A stretch of 64,000 nt of DNA, from assembly GCF_963966145.1 (NCBI RefSeq), contig NC_091046.1, forward strand, positions 17,422,001-17,486,000. Reading direction: 5' to 3'. The notes beneath the pieces were generated by a model. That model worked only from the letters and a program-made list of their open reading frames with translations, did not search any database and was not told the origin of the DNA. This DNA is from Tenebrio molitor (Eukaryota; Arthropoda; Insecta; Coleoptera; Tenebrionidae). The position numbers and the translations under genes were made by a program. Below, in pieces: positions 34,489 through 44,800 of the stretch (positions are counted from its first letter, which is position 1; each line of letters begins with the position of its first letter).

Positions 34489-35220
34489 TACAGGTGTCCC
34501 CAAAAAAAAAGACGAGTCCATAGCTCCCTTATTTATCGGAGGATTTTAATTATCTGTACACCAAATTAAATGGTTGTTAATAGGCTACAAAACGGCTTAC
34601 TAAATTCACGTATAGCTCCAAGGGCTTCAAGACTAAACTGTCAAAATATTTTTTTTTTAAATCGGATTACATCCTTTTTTTTAGTAATTCTGATAGAGAT
34701 TTCAATTCTGAAAACAACAATGTATCACAAGTATAACTTCACATAAAAAAAAATAACACTAACTTTTGAAACAAATGAAGAGCACCAAGCGAAAAGCTAT
34801 CAAAACGCATTGCGTTACAATGTAATAACCAAATTAAGGTAGCTGGAAAAACAAATAACAAATAATAACATGTGGGATTGCGCAGATATGCCGCCAATGT
34901 TTAGCGCAAAATGGAACATAGACGATAGTAGCGTTTTAAAAAAAAAAAAATTGTGAATTTTTGGTATTCAAGTGTATACTTGTGATACATTGTTGTTTTC
35001 AGAATAAAAATCTATCAGAATTAGTAAAAAAAAAATATGTAATCTCATTTGAAAAAAAATATTTTGACAGTTTGCTCTTGAAGCCCATGGGGCTATACTT
35101 GAATTTATTAAGCCATTTTGTAGTCTATTAACAACCATTTAATTTGGTGTACAGATAATTAAAATCTTCCGATAAATAACGGAATTATGGACTCGTCTTC
35201 TTTTTTGGGGACACTCTGTA
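34489..35220. mobile_element. 732-bp foldback element with arms of about 250 bp
   Basis: It starts TACAGGTGTCCCCAAAAAAA and ends GGGGACACTCTGTA. The arms pair almost throughout 34,489-34,735 and 34,970-35,220: GACGAGTCCATAGCTCCCTT with the inverse of GGAATTATGGACTCGTC, and CAACAATGTATCACAAGTAT with the inverse of ATACTTGTGATACATTGTTG. The central 235 bp is unpaired and noncoding. Confidence 0.85.
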
Positions 35221-35351
35221 TGTACATATTTGATATGTCGGAGACACATTTTTTTATTCATCGAAAATGTATAGACTTTCCGATATCGATAATTCAAATT
35301 TTCACTATTGCCTTCATTATTTTATTTAAACTAATCAAATAAATGAATATA

Positions 35352-35968
35352 CCGTATGTCCCCAGATTGAGTTCACGAGGAAAAAAATTTTTTTTTGATT
35401 TTACTTAATTTGAAACCCATTTCTGTTATTAAAAAGTCTTTTTCAACACATAGGAAGACTTGGCATTAAAATAAAAGAAAATGCAGAAAAAATATTTTAC
35501 TTTTTTTTGAAAAAATCAAACGATAATTGAATATAAAAGTATTAACTCTTCGCCGTTTTCTGCACATAATTCAACCCTACATCGAAGTTGAAGCTTCTAA
35601 ACACTCATGTGTGATACATGCGTGTTGTGAAACGTTTCATTAAGTTTCGTAATTATGTGACGAAAACTGGTCCAACACTGGATTAAATAAATTCTTTGTT
35701 CTAAAGACATTTTGAAAAAAGTAATAAGCTGTTTGTGAAAAAACGAGGCCAATTGTAATAAAATGTATAACATAAAAATTAGTTCCAAGTCCAAATTTTA
35801 AGAGAAAATGTTAATTTAAGAATGCAGTACATATATCAATACAATAGATTTTAATAACGGAAATGGGGGTTTCAAATGAAGCAAAAAATGTAATTCCTCT
35901 GAAGTTTTTGCGTAAAATCAAAAATAAAAATATTTTCCCTCTTGTGAAACCCAATCCGGGAACACCGG
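35352..35968. mobile_element. 617-bp foldback element
   Basis: CCGTATGTCCCCAGATTGAG then TTCACGAGG at the left pairs with CCTCTTGTGAAACCCAATCC then GGGAACACCGG at the right. GAAACCCATTTCTGTTATTA pairs with TTTTAATAACGGAAATGGGG further in. The arms have diverged more than in the 34.5-kb element. Confidence 0.7.
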
Positions 35969-37568
35969 AAATTTTCGCTAAACTCTTCAAATTTCACTAC
36001 TGTGAATACATACTTACATATTTCAATATGTACATGCAATCATCCATACATTTAATATAAATAAATGTTTATTTTAATTAATGTTGAAGACAACATCAAC
36101 AAGAGCTGACTGCTTACAGTTAATTATTGTTGTGATCTTCTTATACATATTTTACAAGAGGGATAAATAAATATTTCGCTTCTTGGCTTTATCAATTATA
36201 ACAAAACTGTGCATTAGTTTTTTTAACACAGCAACAAACTTTATACACTTCCCGTCATTTTTACAAATCACAAGCACGTGATTCATTGCTAATACATACT
36301 TACTATCTCAGTCGACGATACATCATACGCATCACCATAAGCATAACTATACATTATAACATACACAAAGCTACCTACATTTCTATCGTACGAGTATGTG
36401 GTCACGTGCTGTTAATCTCAGCCAAAATGAAATTATGTATGTACTTTAATGGTAAAACCTTGTTTATCAATTTTGATTTATGTTACTGTGTCTTATTTAA
36501 TTTTGTAGTCCAACTGTGTGGTTAAAACAGAAATATACATGTATATAAAAAAAAAAATACGTAAATAGATACATATTCTGTTTTCATAATCACTTGTGAA
36601 GAATAACTGAAAACACGTACATAAGAGTAAACCTAATTGACCTTTCGTTCACTAGGCTAATTTTACCCCTTTAAAAGTCACTTACTTTGGTTTAGATTTA
36701 ATTTTTTGTGCACTCGACTAGGTTCAGTATTAACAGGAAAAAGTAAAATAAAGCAATGTGAAGAAATATGAAACTAAAATTTATACTCGAAGATAAATCG
36801 ACAAGCAGAATCTGGTTCTTTTTCCAGATGGAATCATTCAAAATTTTGGAAATATAGATGAAATTGAAATTTGTTTTTAACTGGCTCACATTTTAAAGCC
36901 ATCAGTTCATGAGTACCTATATGTGGTGGAGAGAAAACGCTTTGGTTTTGTTCTATAAATATCAACGCGCCGCTCAATCAATAACTCTGTGATAGTAAAA
37001 AACAGTCGGAAAGTGTCATCACTAAATTTGCGATCATTATTTTATTATATTTCATGACATAATTGCTGAGCTTACAGAAGTGGGGTTTATCATGTTAGAT
37101 ATTAATTTTACTAGGCTGTCTGATACCTAATAAAAAAGATAATTCTGAAGCAGATATGATTTAAACAATATAATGTAATTACATTCCCCATTTTTTTCTT
37201 TGTTCTTACATTTTTCACAAAGTTCAGAAATTTGCAACCGTTACACACGTTTACCCAATTGTTGTACGCAGTAATTGGTAGGAATTTTGACTTACAGCTT
37301 CACAAAAGTTATTTGTTAGTGGAGTTACTTACGAAAGAAAGTCAGGAACGATTTATACTCCAGTTAATGGAGATAATTAGTGGTTTATAAATTTGGTATA
37401 GATATTGGTAAATTCGATGATAAAATATTAGAACTTTGTTCAGTTGACCGATAACGTTATAAGTTATTTGTGATCGCATTGAAAATTCCACGTTTAATTG
37501 ATTAAAATCGATAACCCTGGGAGGAATGATAAATTTCTGTCGATCACGGTTGGATATCGCACTACATT
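35969..37568. other. No gene seen
   Basis: AT-rich, with no supported ORF. Composition rises sharply at about 37,550. Confidence 0.5.
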
Positions 37569-37673
37569 ATGAATGGGTTGCTGTTACCGCCGCCGCTGCC
37601 GCCAACGCCGTCGCCACCATCGACGAGGAACGTTGATTCTGACGGCGCGTTAATGCAGCAAGCAAACATGTAG
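37569..37673 (+). other. GC-rich island with a short proline-rich ORF
   Basis: Within a CpG-rich island (about 37,555-37,870) an ATG opens 34 codons reading MNGLLLPPPLPPTPSPPSTR then NVDSDGALMQQANM before a TAG. The composition stands out from the surrounding intron. It could be an alternative first coding exon or an enhancer or CpG island. A weak donor (AAACAT followed by GTAGTT at 37,669/37,670) would leave phase 2, which does not match the phase-1 exon at 56,315. No function can be assigned. Confidence 0.22.
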
Positions 37674-39123
37674 TTCGACATGGTTGTGTAGACAAAGGAA
37701 GTAGTCTGGCCCGTGGCAGTAGTACGTCGGGGGCGGGTGTATATTTGGTTGCGACGGGTTCGAGTTTTGCAATCACAGCTCGAGGGCGGCGCGACCGGGA
37801 TGAATGGGCGCCGTCTCCACGGCAACCACAACACGCCAAGGCTGCATTGATTTTTACTACAAGGTTGAATTCAGGTCGGAATAGCGTTGCCGAATTTACA
37901 AAACGAATCATTCATCAATTCGTGGCTTGTTATGCCATCAACTCTCATTATCGTGTGAGACCTTCATTTCATTTCTTGTATTGAAACAGTAAAAAAAAAA
38001 CAATGAAATTCCAAAGATCTTTCACAGAAACTACAGTTCCGACAGCGAAAAAGTTGAAGACGTTTTGAATAAAGCTACCTCTATCCTCTATGTTCAACAT
38101 CCTCAGGTATGCGGTGCATAAAATGAACTTTGACGTGGACCACCCCCACAGACAGCGAGAACATTAGCAATGTTGAGGTAGCTTGATTCACATTTTTTTT
38201 TTAATTCTCTGAGGATGACGCTCATTCATCTTAAACTAAATGTCATCCACATAATAGTTGAGGAATTGATTACATAACGTTGTTGTTATGCACTAATCAA
38301 GTAAAACTGAGTACATAAATTATGTACATACATTATGTATTAATACTAATGTGTATTCCACAGTATAAATTGTAAAATGACATGGAAGATGTTTTATTGC
38401 CCACAAATTCGTGGCAGTTTGGGGTATGTGGTTTATAATAAATCCAAATTGTTTACGAAAGTGAAGTTGTCTCAGTTGAAGCAAGCGGGATTGCTTAATA
38501 ATATGCTTCTGGAAAGTAGGATAACGACGCATCTGTGATTTTAGGTTTCGTTTTCAGTTTTACGATCTATTTAAGCGTTTACTCACTGAATATAAACAGT
38601 TACCTACACAATGACGGTTGTGAAATTAAATAATAGTAGCATTTATTCATTGGGGCGTAGATGTAATCTTCTCATTTCCATCAAAAGCGAGTCTTTGATT
38701 ACGTAAGAGGATCTTTTTCGTTCGGTGTGAATTAATGGGAGTGTGGATCTAGGGTCAGTGCCAAGGTTCTAATTCATCCCACCATTCTGGGAAAACTATT
38801 AGATACGTAAAATGTTGATTTTGATTTTTTTTTCCATTTATGTTACGGTGTTTGTGTGCAGCAACACAACCGAATGAAATTGTGTTATGGTTACGAAGTG
38901 TTCCATTGCAGCATTGGACAAATAAAAAAGAACACTTAAAGTAATTATCTGTTGGTGTACAACATATTGAAGTCAATAAATAATTGACCTTATACTAGAA
39001 ACACGTGGACGAGTGTGGGTTTGTGGCTGTGCAGTTTTATCATTTAATGATGGGTGTAATAATTGAAGGCGCTGATGGTCAGTCATTGTCATGATGCGCA
39101 TAGTTAAATCTAACGGCAAGCTT
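37674..39123. other. No gene seen
   Basis: The GC-rich island continues to about 37,870, then AT-rich sequence. A weak inverted match (AAGCTACCTC near 38,075 and GAGGTAGCTT near 38,176) may be a decayed MITE. No supported gene. Confidence 0.4.
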
Positions 39124-39399
39124 ATTGGGTGATTCAAAATGATTGTGGCCAAGTATGGCAACTATGTACGAAAATTTATGTGGCAACTGTGTGGGCAGGG
39201 TAGAGTTGACATTTCCTTGACAGTTCATAGTCGCGCAATTTTGTAAGTTGTCAAATCAATGTGTAATGGAATTGAAAAAATCAAATGCACGCTTATGAAA
39301 TGTCATACAAATGTCAACTCTATTCCATTCACACAGTTGCCACATACATTTTCGTACATAGTTGCCATACTTGGCCACAATCATTTTGAATCACCCAAT
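39124..39399. mobile_element. 276-bp ATTGGGTGATTCAAAA MITE, copy A of a tandem pair
   Basis: ATTGGGTGATTCAAAATGAT then TGTGGCCAAG at the left is the inverse of the right end over more than 60 bp (CACAGTTGCCACATACATTT and TTCGTACATAGTTGCCATAC). The interior contains TGACA and TGTCA pentamers and GTCGCGCAATTTT. Confidence 0.9.
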
Positions 39400-39409
39400 A
39401 CGTTTTACT

Positions 39410-39672
39410 ATTGGGTGATTCAAAATGATTGTGGATAAGTATGGCAACTATGTACGAAAATTTATGTGGCAACTGTGTGGGTGAGGTAGAGTTGACATTT
39501 GTAAGCGTGCATTTGATTTTTTTATACCATTTCACATTGATTTGACAATTTTCAAAATTGCGCGACTATGAACTGTCAAAGAAATGTCAGCTCTATCCAA
39601 CCCACACAGTTGCCACATAAATTTTCGTACATAGTTGCCATACTTATCCACAATAATTTTGAATCACTCAAT
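39410..39672. mobile_element. 263-bp ATTGGGTGATTCAAAA MITE, copy B of a tandem pair
   Basis: Same family as copy A, 10 bp downstream of it. Its left end begins ATTGGGTGATTCAAAATGAT then TGTGGATAAG, and it ends TTTTGAATCACTCAAT. Its interior is inverted relative to copy A (GCGTGCATTTGATTTTTTTA here, AAAAAATCAAATGCACGC there). Confidence 0.9.
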
Positions 39673-40028
39673 ATGTCTAAACATAAGATTAAAAAAATAT
39701 ATTGTTTTCATAGGTTCACAATTACAGTTACAGTACGTTAAGGTAATGAATGAAGATTCAAAGTTAGTTAAAAACAATAGATATTAAACTTTCATTGAAA
39801 TCATAACACCTGTAAGTACGTTAATTTTATTCAATTTTTCCGAAAACACTATATATTTCACTAAAAGAAACAAATGATTAAAGTTTGAATTTATTATTAT
39901 AAAAATCATCTCTTAATTTTTGTCAAGAGCTATGGTTTTAAGAGCTGCCTAAAATTTTTAATTTTTCTTTTCGCTAGTCTGTTTTGTAAAATGCCTAGGT
40001 ATAGTTCATTAACGAGAAAATTATACAG

Positions 40029-40152
40029 TGTTTCCTCTTTTGTCAATTGTATTTTACTGTTTCTGAAAACTATTTTCTCTATTAAATGTTAAAGTGTCGT
40101 AAATATGAAATAGTTTTGACAAATAGTGAAATACAATTGACAAAAGAGGAAA
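40029..40152. repeat. Inverted repeat overlapping the start of a Tc1-like ORF
   Basis: CCTCTTTTGTCAATTGTATT near 40,034 is the exact inverse of AATACAATTGACAAAAGAGG near 40,131. Pairing extends over arms of about 47 bp around a spacer of about 28 bp. One arm is coding sequence of the transposase remnant, so this looks like inverted duplication of its 5' end. Confidence 0.75.
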
Positions 40153-40860
40153 ACCAAAAGAAAAACAGTGTATACTCAATCGCTGACTGCGTAGAACGTA
40201 GTGTGCCAACGGTTTTACAATGTTGGTCCAGATGGTTTCATGAAGGGGTTCATGATCGTCATCGTGGATCTAGAGTTCTACATACAAGTTGAGATCATGA
40301 AGAACACCCTCTTAGAACTTTGGCCATAAGAGATAAATTAAATACTATTGGAAATGAGTGGAGTGAAGTGCCAAGTAGTACGCCCAATCTCCATGTCATT
40401 CCTATATCGCCGAATAAGGTCTTTTGGACTGCGTTCCTACCGTCCATTTTGTGTCCTCCTCTTACCCCAATACATTGCGTTCGCAAACTAAATTGTCGCA
40501 ACGAACGAATTAATTGGGAACAAGGAATGCCATCAAATGGTATTCAGTGTCGAGTCCTGTTTTTGTTTGTGAGTCCGCGATTGCCGAAAGAGGGTGAGAC
40601 GTATGCGTGGAGATTGGAAAAATCAGAATTTTATGTGGAACGTCATATTGCCTTCACGCAGCATGCACGCACCTTCAGAAGTTGGTAAACCCCATTTTTC
40701 AACACGATAATGTGCGCCCTCATATGTCAAGGACGACGACGCAGTTCCTGGAAGAACCCAACGTTGACACCATCTATGGTCTGCTCGGTCTCTCGATTTG
40801 TCCCCAATCGAATATGTCTGGGATTTGATGAGACGATAACTGAGTAATTTACGTCACCTC
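40086..40860 (+). pseudogene. Tc1-like transposase, frameshifted
   Basis: The first frame (40,086-40,292) holds a helix-turn-helix region ending SVPTVLQCWSRWFHEGVHDR then HRGSRVL, typical of the Tc1 paired-like DNA-binding part. Later frames give ERHIAFTQHA, then NPIFQHDNVRPHMSRTTTQF, which contains the second catalytic Asp motif (FQxDNARPH), and then after a shift SLDLSPIEYVWDLMRR, which carries the third catalytic region (SPDLSPIEHVWD) with a D. At least three frame changes and several stops make it nonfunctional. Terminal repeats were not found. The right flank passes directly into unrelated sequence. Confidence 0.75.
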
Positions 40861-41454
40861 CAAGAAACTTGAACGACCTTCGGCTGCGGCTACAAGAAGT
40901 ATGAGTTGAGCTACCTCAGGATACTATTAATCATTTGATCGAAAGCTTGCTCGTACGTGTAGTCGAGTATACATATACAAAGGCGGCCCAACTCATTTTT
41001 TTCATTTTGAGAAAGTTTGAATAAAAGCGTTTCACAGTTTGAATGTATTAAAATTTCAGTAGAAGTCAGTTGTATTCCTTGCGAAGTGGCCTTTCAAACC
41101 AGGTGTCAGTTGACATACCCTTACATTTGAAAAAAGTTAGAAGTGTGCACTTCCGAGAGCAGATAAATAAAAACCCTATGCGCTAAAATGTGGATAAGGA
41201 AAATCAAGAATTGACCGGTTTTGGGATTTTTTACAAGAATCGCCTAGGTCCAAGTTACGAATTTTATTCCAGTTAAAGTTTCTACGCTGTATACAGTAGA
41301 TTGAAAAAATCGAGTACATTAAAAGTCAGAAACAAGTGATTTACATGTGTAATAGGAATATTAGTGCTCTTGATTTTTTTGACGTACTCGATTTTTTTGC
41401 AATCGGCTACATTACGAACATACATATTGGTATGAGTTATTATTGTATAATACG
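40861..41454. other. No gene seen
   Basis: Decayed sequence downstream of the Tc1 remnant. No supported gene or clear repeat end. Confidence 0.5.
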
Positions 41455-41560
41455 GTGCGATCAATTAAAAAATAAATCGAGTCGGCGTGTTACCTATGGC
41501 AACCCATGCTAAAGCATAGGCTCCAAAGCAAACTCGATTTATTTTTTAAATAATCGCTCG
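41455..41560. mobile_element. 106-bp MITE, GTGCGATCAATTAAAA family
   Basis: GTGCGATCAATTAAAAAATA then AATCGAGT at the left pairs with ACTCGATTTATTTTTTAAAT then AATCGCTC. It is almost identical to 44,521-44,626, including the core GGCAACCCATGCTA. Confidence 0.9.
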
Positions 41561-41574
41561 GTAGTATATTAAAG

Positions 41575-41690
41575 AACGAGTTTTATAAGGGTTGATTTGG
41601 CGCACGAGTCCCAAGTGTAGAAAACGACCCGTAGGGGAGTTTTGTATGGGACGAGTGCGACAATGCCCTTATGAAACGAGTTTTTTATGT
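41575..41690. mobile_element. Imperfect palindrome, AACGAGTTTTATAAGGG type
   Basis: AACGAGTTTTATAAGGGTTG and CGCACGAGTCC at the left pair loosely with GGACGAGTGCGACAATGCCC then TTATGAAACGAG at the right. It begins about 15 bp after the preceding MITE. Confidence 0.55.
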
Positions 41691-42214
41691 TATTTTTTAG
41701 AATTTGCACCCTTGTTTTAATTTTTAAATAAAAAAATTAAATTTTCAAATTCTAGGGAATTCTGTATTAATTGGTAATTCAAGGTAACGGATGCAACTAT
41801 ATCTGCAACATATGTTAAAAAGTAGAGTTTGTACATTAATATTGGAAGTTTTTTGGTGTAAATCACAATAATACACTGAAATATTGATAAAAAATGTTCT
41901 TGCAGATCTATTAAACAACGAGTGCTTTAAGAGATAGCCATAAACGACTCCAAATTGAATACAATAATAGACCTATTAGAGACGCAGATTCTAAAAATAC
42001 ATAAATAACTACACTTCTCCCAGAAATTAACTCATCACTTTGGAAAATGTGAAAATAGTTGATAGTTGTAAATAAATTACAACAGATCAGTTCTTATTCA
42101 GGAGTGTTTTAAATTGCAATAAGAATTTGATAAAAAAAATAAAACTTATTCAATACTTAAAAAAAAGAAAAATTGTCACAACTACCTCTACAAAATAAAC
42201 TAGAGAAAATGGCT
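41691..42214. other. No gene seen
   Basis: AT-rich with homopolymer tracts. No supported feature. Confidence 0.5.
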
Positions 42215-42700
42215 CAGTAGCCGGTATTTCCATCACTAGCATGAATGACGGCTTCACCACCTCTACCCATGTGGTTAATCGTGGACAGGACATCTGCTTG
42301 GTTCAGATTGTCCTAAATAGCGATTATCTGCTCACCAAGTTCAACCAGCGTAGATGGAGGTGGCTGAAGAGCCCGGACTGGTCGCCGCATCAGGTCCTCC
42401 TTGTTGGCCATTGCATAGAAGCAATACCGACTTCGTCCGGACACTTGGGCACAACACTGTGCGGTCTTACATTGTCATACTGGAAGATGAAATTATCCGA
42501 GATAAATGGGGCAAATGGTTCCACATATCTGTTACATAAACTGTGCTATTCATTGTTGCTCTGGGAAAAACATGCAAATCGGTACGAGCCGTAGAACATA
42601 CACCACTCCATAAGCCACCTCCGTAACGCCGCCTTTCGAGAATGAAAGCTGTTCTTTTGCTCTCCACTCAGTTTCATAGTAATGACACAACTGGTGATGA
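42215..42700 (-). pseudogene. Tc1-like transposase C-terminal remnant
   Basis: Reading the minus strand: GGGLWSGVCSTARTDLHVFP, then ATMNSTVYVTD, then NFIFQYDNVRPHSV, DEVGIASMQWP, and after frame changes PPPSTLVELGEQ, DNLNQADVLSTINHMGRG and HASDGNTGY. This is the order of the Tc1 catalytic domain from the GG.VMVWG strand through the second Asp (FQxDNARPH) to the C-terminus (TINHMxRR...VIxARGGNT). The third catalytic region is frameshifted. The plus-strand ORF of 117 codons over the same bases is a shadow. Confidence 0.75.
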
Positions 42701-42915
42701 GAAGAACCAAACAGAAATAAATATTCATTATAACAAGACCAAAGGTGCTGTTGTACCGGGGATAAGATGACCGAAGAATATATGTATGTATTTATGTTCG
42801 TGCAACAAGACGATGGCCACTCAGAATTTTCATGGAAATATGTAATTGATATGGCAACGCTAAACGTATACATAATTTTCCCACAAAAAATCCAGTTGCA
42901 TGTCGACACAAAACC

Positions 42916-43129
42916 TACAGGGTCATTATAAATGATTGTCCCATCGCTTTGGCGTTGAAAACCCACACAAATTTTGGATGTGCCGCCAGCCTGGCAACGT
43001 TAGACAAACTAGTAGATAGATTTCCACTACCGACGATACTAGTCTCATTCATGTTATGAGGCAAGCGGCACATTCAACTGCGTCACCAACACCTACTGCG
43101 ATGGGACAATCATTTATAATGACTCTGTA
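42916..43129. mobile_element. 214-bp MITE, TACAGGGTCATTATAAATG family
   Basis: TACAGGGTCATTATAAATGA then TTGTCCCATCGC at the left is the inverse of GCGATGGGACAATCATTTAT then AATGACTCTGTA. Core GATGTGCCGC / GCGGCACATTC. The second copy at 51,528-51,762 shares end and core sequence. Confidence 0.9.
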
Positions 43130-43130
43130 T

Positions 43131-43596
43131 AATCGATCCACGATGAATGTGGATAAGGGGTGACATTAATGGTAGTAGCTACAAAACAAATAAAATCCCC
43201 TAATAGAAATTGATAGCTTTCGTGTTAGGTTAAGTTGATTTCAATTATGTAATGTTAAATTATGTGACGGAAACGGCAATATCGTTGCCAGCTTGAATGT
43301 ATTTTCGAGTTGAATCATGAATGCCTCTGAAATTCAAACTTGAATATGTATTTATAAAAACAAATGTGCAAAGTTTATTATATGTATAACATTATGTAGT
43401 AATGGAAAACTGTATACATCCGTTTTCTATCCGTAATTTTTTAATCAAATTAAAGTAGACAACATCGTTCAAATTTGAATGTCGGAACAATCATGTAATT
43501 TTTCTGACAGGAAAAAATATAAAATTGAGTCAGTTTATCCAACGTGATAAAAATAGATCACAGCCACCCCTTATCCACATTCATCGTGAATCGATT
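43131..43596. mobile_element. 466-bp MITE, AATCGATNCACGATGAATG ends
   Basis: AATCGATCCACGATGAATGT then GGATAAGGGGTG at the left is mirrored by CACCCCTTATCCACATTCAT then CGTGAATCGATT. It starts 2 bp after the preceding MITE. Noncoding interior. Confidence 0.85.
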
Positions 43597-43689
43597 ATAT
43601 TCTAGTTTCTGCATGTCCTTTTTTGACAAATCTTTTGTAGACTTTTAGATTATTACAGAAAATGTTAGTGATGCGTTAATTTCTGGGAG

Positions 43690-43856
43690 CAGGGTTCACG
43701 AGTGATAATGATCCCGATGGAATTGAAAATGCAACCCACAATACATTTTTGAAAAAACTGGATATTCGTATTTCAATAGCCAGCTTTTTTCGGAAATGTA
43801 GTGTGGGTTGCATTTTTAATTCCGTCGGGCTCATTATCACTCGTGAAATACCCTCT
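43690..43856. mobile_element. 167-bp MITE, CACGAGTGATAATG family, full copy
   Basis: CAGGGTTCACGAGTGATAAT at the left and ATTATCACTCGTGAAATACC then CT at the right. The inner arms TGCAACCCACA / TGTGGGTTGCA pair. Partial relatives at 6,175 and 26,519. Confidence 0.85.
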
Positions 43857-43863
43857 ATATAAA

Positions 43864-44043
43864 GAGCGATCAAATTAATTTGTAATCGAGTTATCCATGA
43901 ATCCGAAATCGTATGTCGTTACTTGAACTCCACGCTCCAATAAACACAGCTTGAAACACAGGTTAGATCTCGACATATCAATCTCAAAAGACATACGGAT
44001 TCAAATCCATGGATGACTCGACTACAAATTAATTTGATCGCTC
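43864..44043. mobile_element. 180-bp MITE, GAGCGATCAAATTAATTTG ends
   Basis: GAGCGATCAAATTAATTTGT then AATCGAGTTATCCATG at the left pairs with GGATGACTCGACTACAAATT then AATTTGATCGCTC at the right. It lies 8 bp after the previous MITE. The outer GAGCGATCA resembles the right ends of the GTGCGATC family. Confidence 0.85.
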
Positions 44044-44520
44044 GATACATAACAACTTGATGTTTTTTTTTTATTGGATTTGTATATGAATCAATATAAT
44101 GTCTATATACTTATATCAAGATAAAAAAATATATTATCACAATTTTCGGTTATCCGAAATGGGTCAGGTCCACATTATTTCCGATAATCTGGGAGTCTAT
44201 TGTAAATAATTCGTATCAAGTTTAACGTTGTCAAAAATGAGTAACATACAATGTTGTTAGGTTTTTTTTTTCATTTGTTATATGTATAGAGAAGGCGACA
44301 CGCTATTACCATATGCTACTACTAGGACCATAGAACATACTGTAGGACGAATTTACCTGGGGATGCAAAATAAGAAAGTTCAAATTGTTAAATTATATTA
44401 TGGTGCTATTTTGTTTCGCGTTTGAAGCAACAAATTCAAATAGGCGTACCTTTGCGCTAACAACCCTAAAACGGTTAGTAAAGAGAGGTAAATAATAATA
44501 TTAGCAACTAGGTATGTACG
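44044..44520. other. No gene seen
   Basis: AT-rich spacer between MITEs. No supported feature. Confidence 0.5.
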
Positions 44521-44626
44521 GTGCGATCAATTAAAAAATAAATCGAGTCGGCGTGTTACCTATGGCAACCCATGCTATAGCATAGGCTCCAAAGCAAACT
44601 CGATTTATTTTTTAAATGATCGCTCG
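44521..44626. mobile_element. 106-bp MITE, GTGCGATCAATTAAAA family
   Basis: Near-identical to 41,455-41,560, with the same TACG before the left end and GGTA after the right end. Only a few single-base differences are seen (for example TAAAGCATAGG against TATAGCATAGG), so the two copies are young relative to each other. Confidence 0.9.
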
Positions 44627-44800
44627 GTATAAATAAAAATCCTATAATGTTCACCGAAATAATTACTGAAGAGGAGAAGAGATTTCTAAATTCTTTGAAA
44701 GTGGTATGATAAAAATTATAGGAGACACCTTCAAATGTTAATGTATAAGGAGTATTAATCATTATTTATTAGGGATTACAGATATTTATAAATTTACATA

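Noticed and set aside
37567..37911. 114-codon and 90-codon minus-strand ORFs in the GC-rich island
   Set aside because: Overlapping low-complexity frames (poly-Ala, Arg-rich) expected from GC-rich sequence. No splice or start context.
39124..39672. Possible CRISPR-like array
   Set aside because: Repeats are inverted terminal arms of two MITEs, not regularly spaced direct repeats. The sequence is eukaryotic.
42241..42594. 117-codon plus-strand ORF
   Set aside because: Antisense to the Tc1-like remnant with FQYDNVRPH on the minus strand.
42550..42966. 138-codon minus-strand ORF
   Set aside because: Crosses from the Tc1-like remnant into a separate MITE end in a frame other than that of the transposase motifs.
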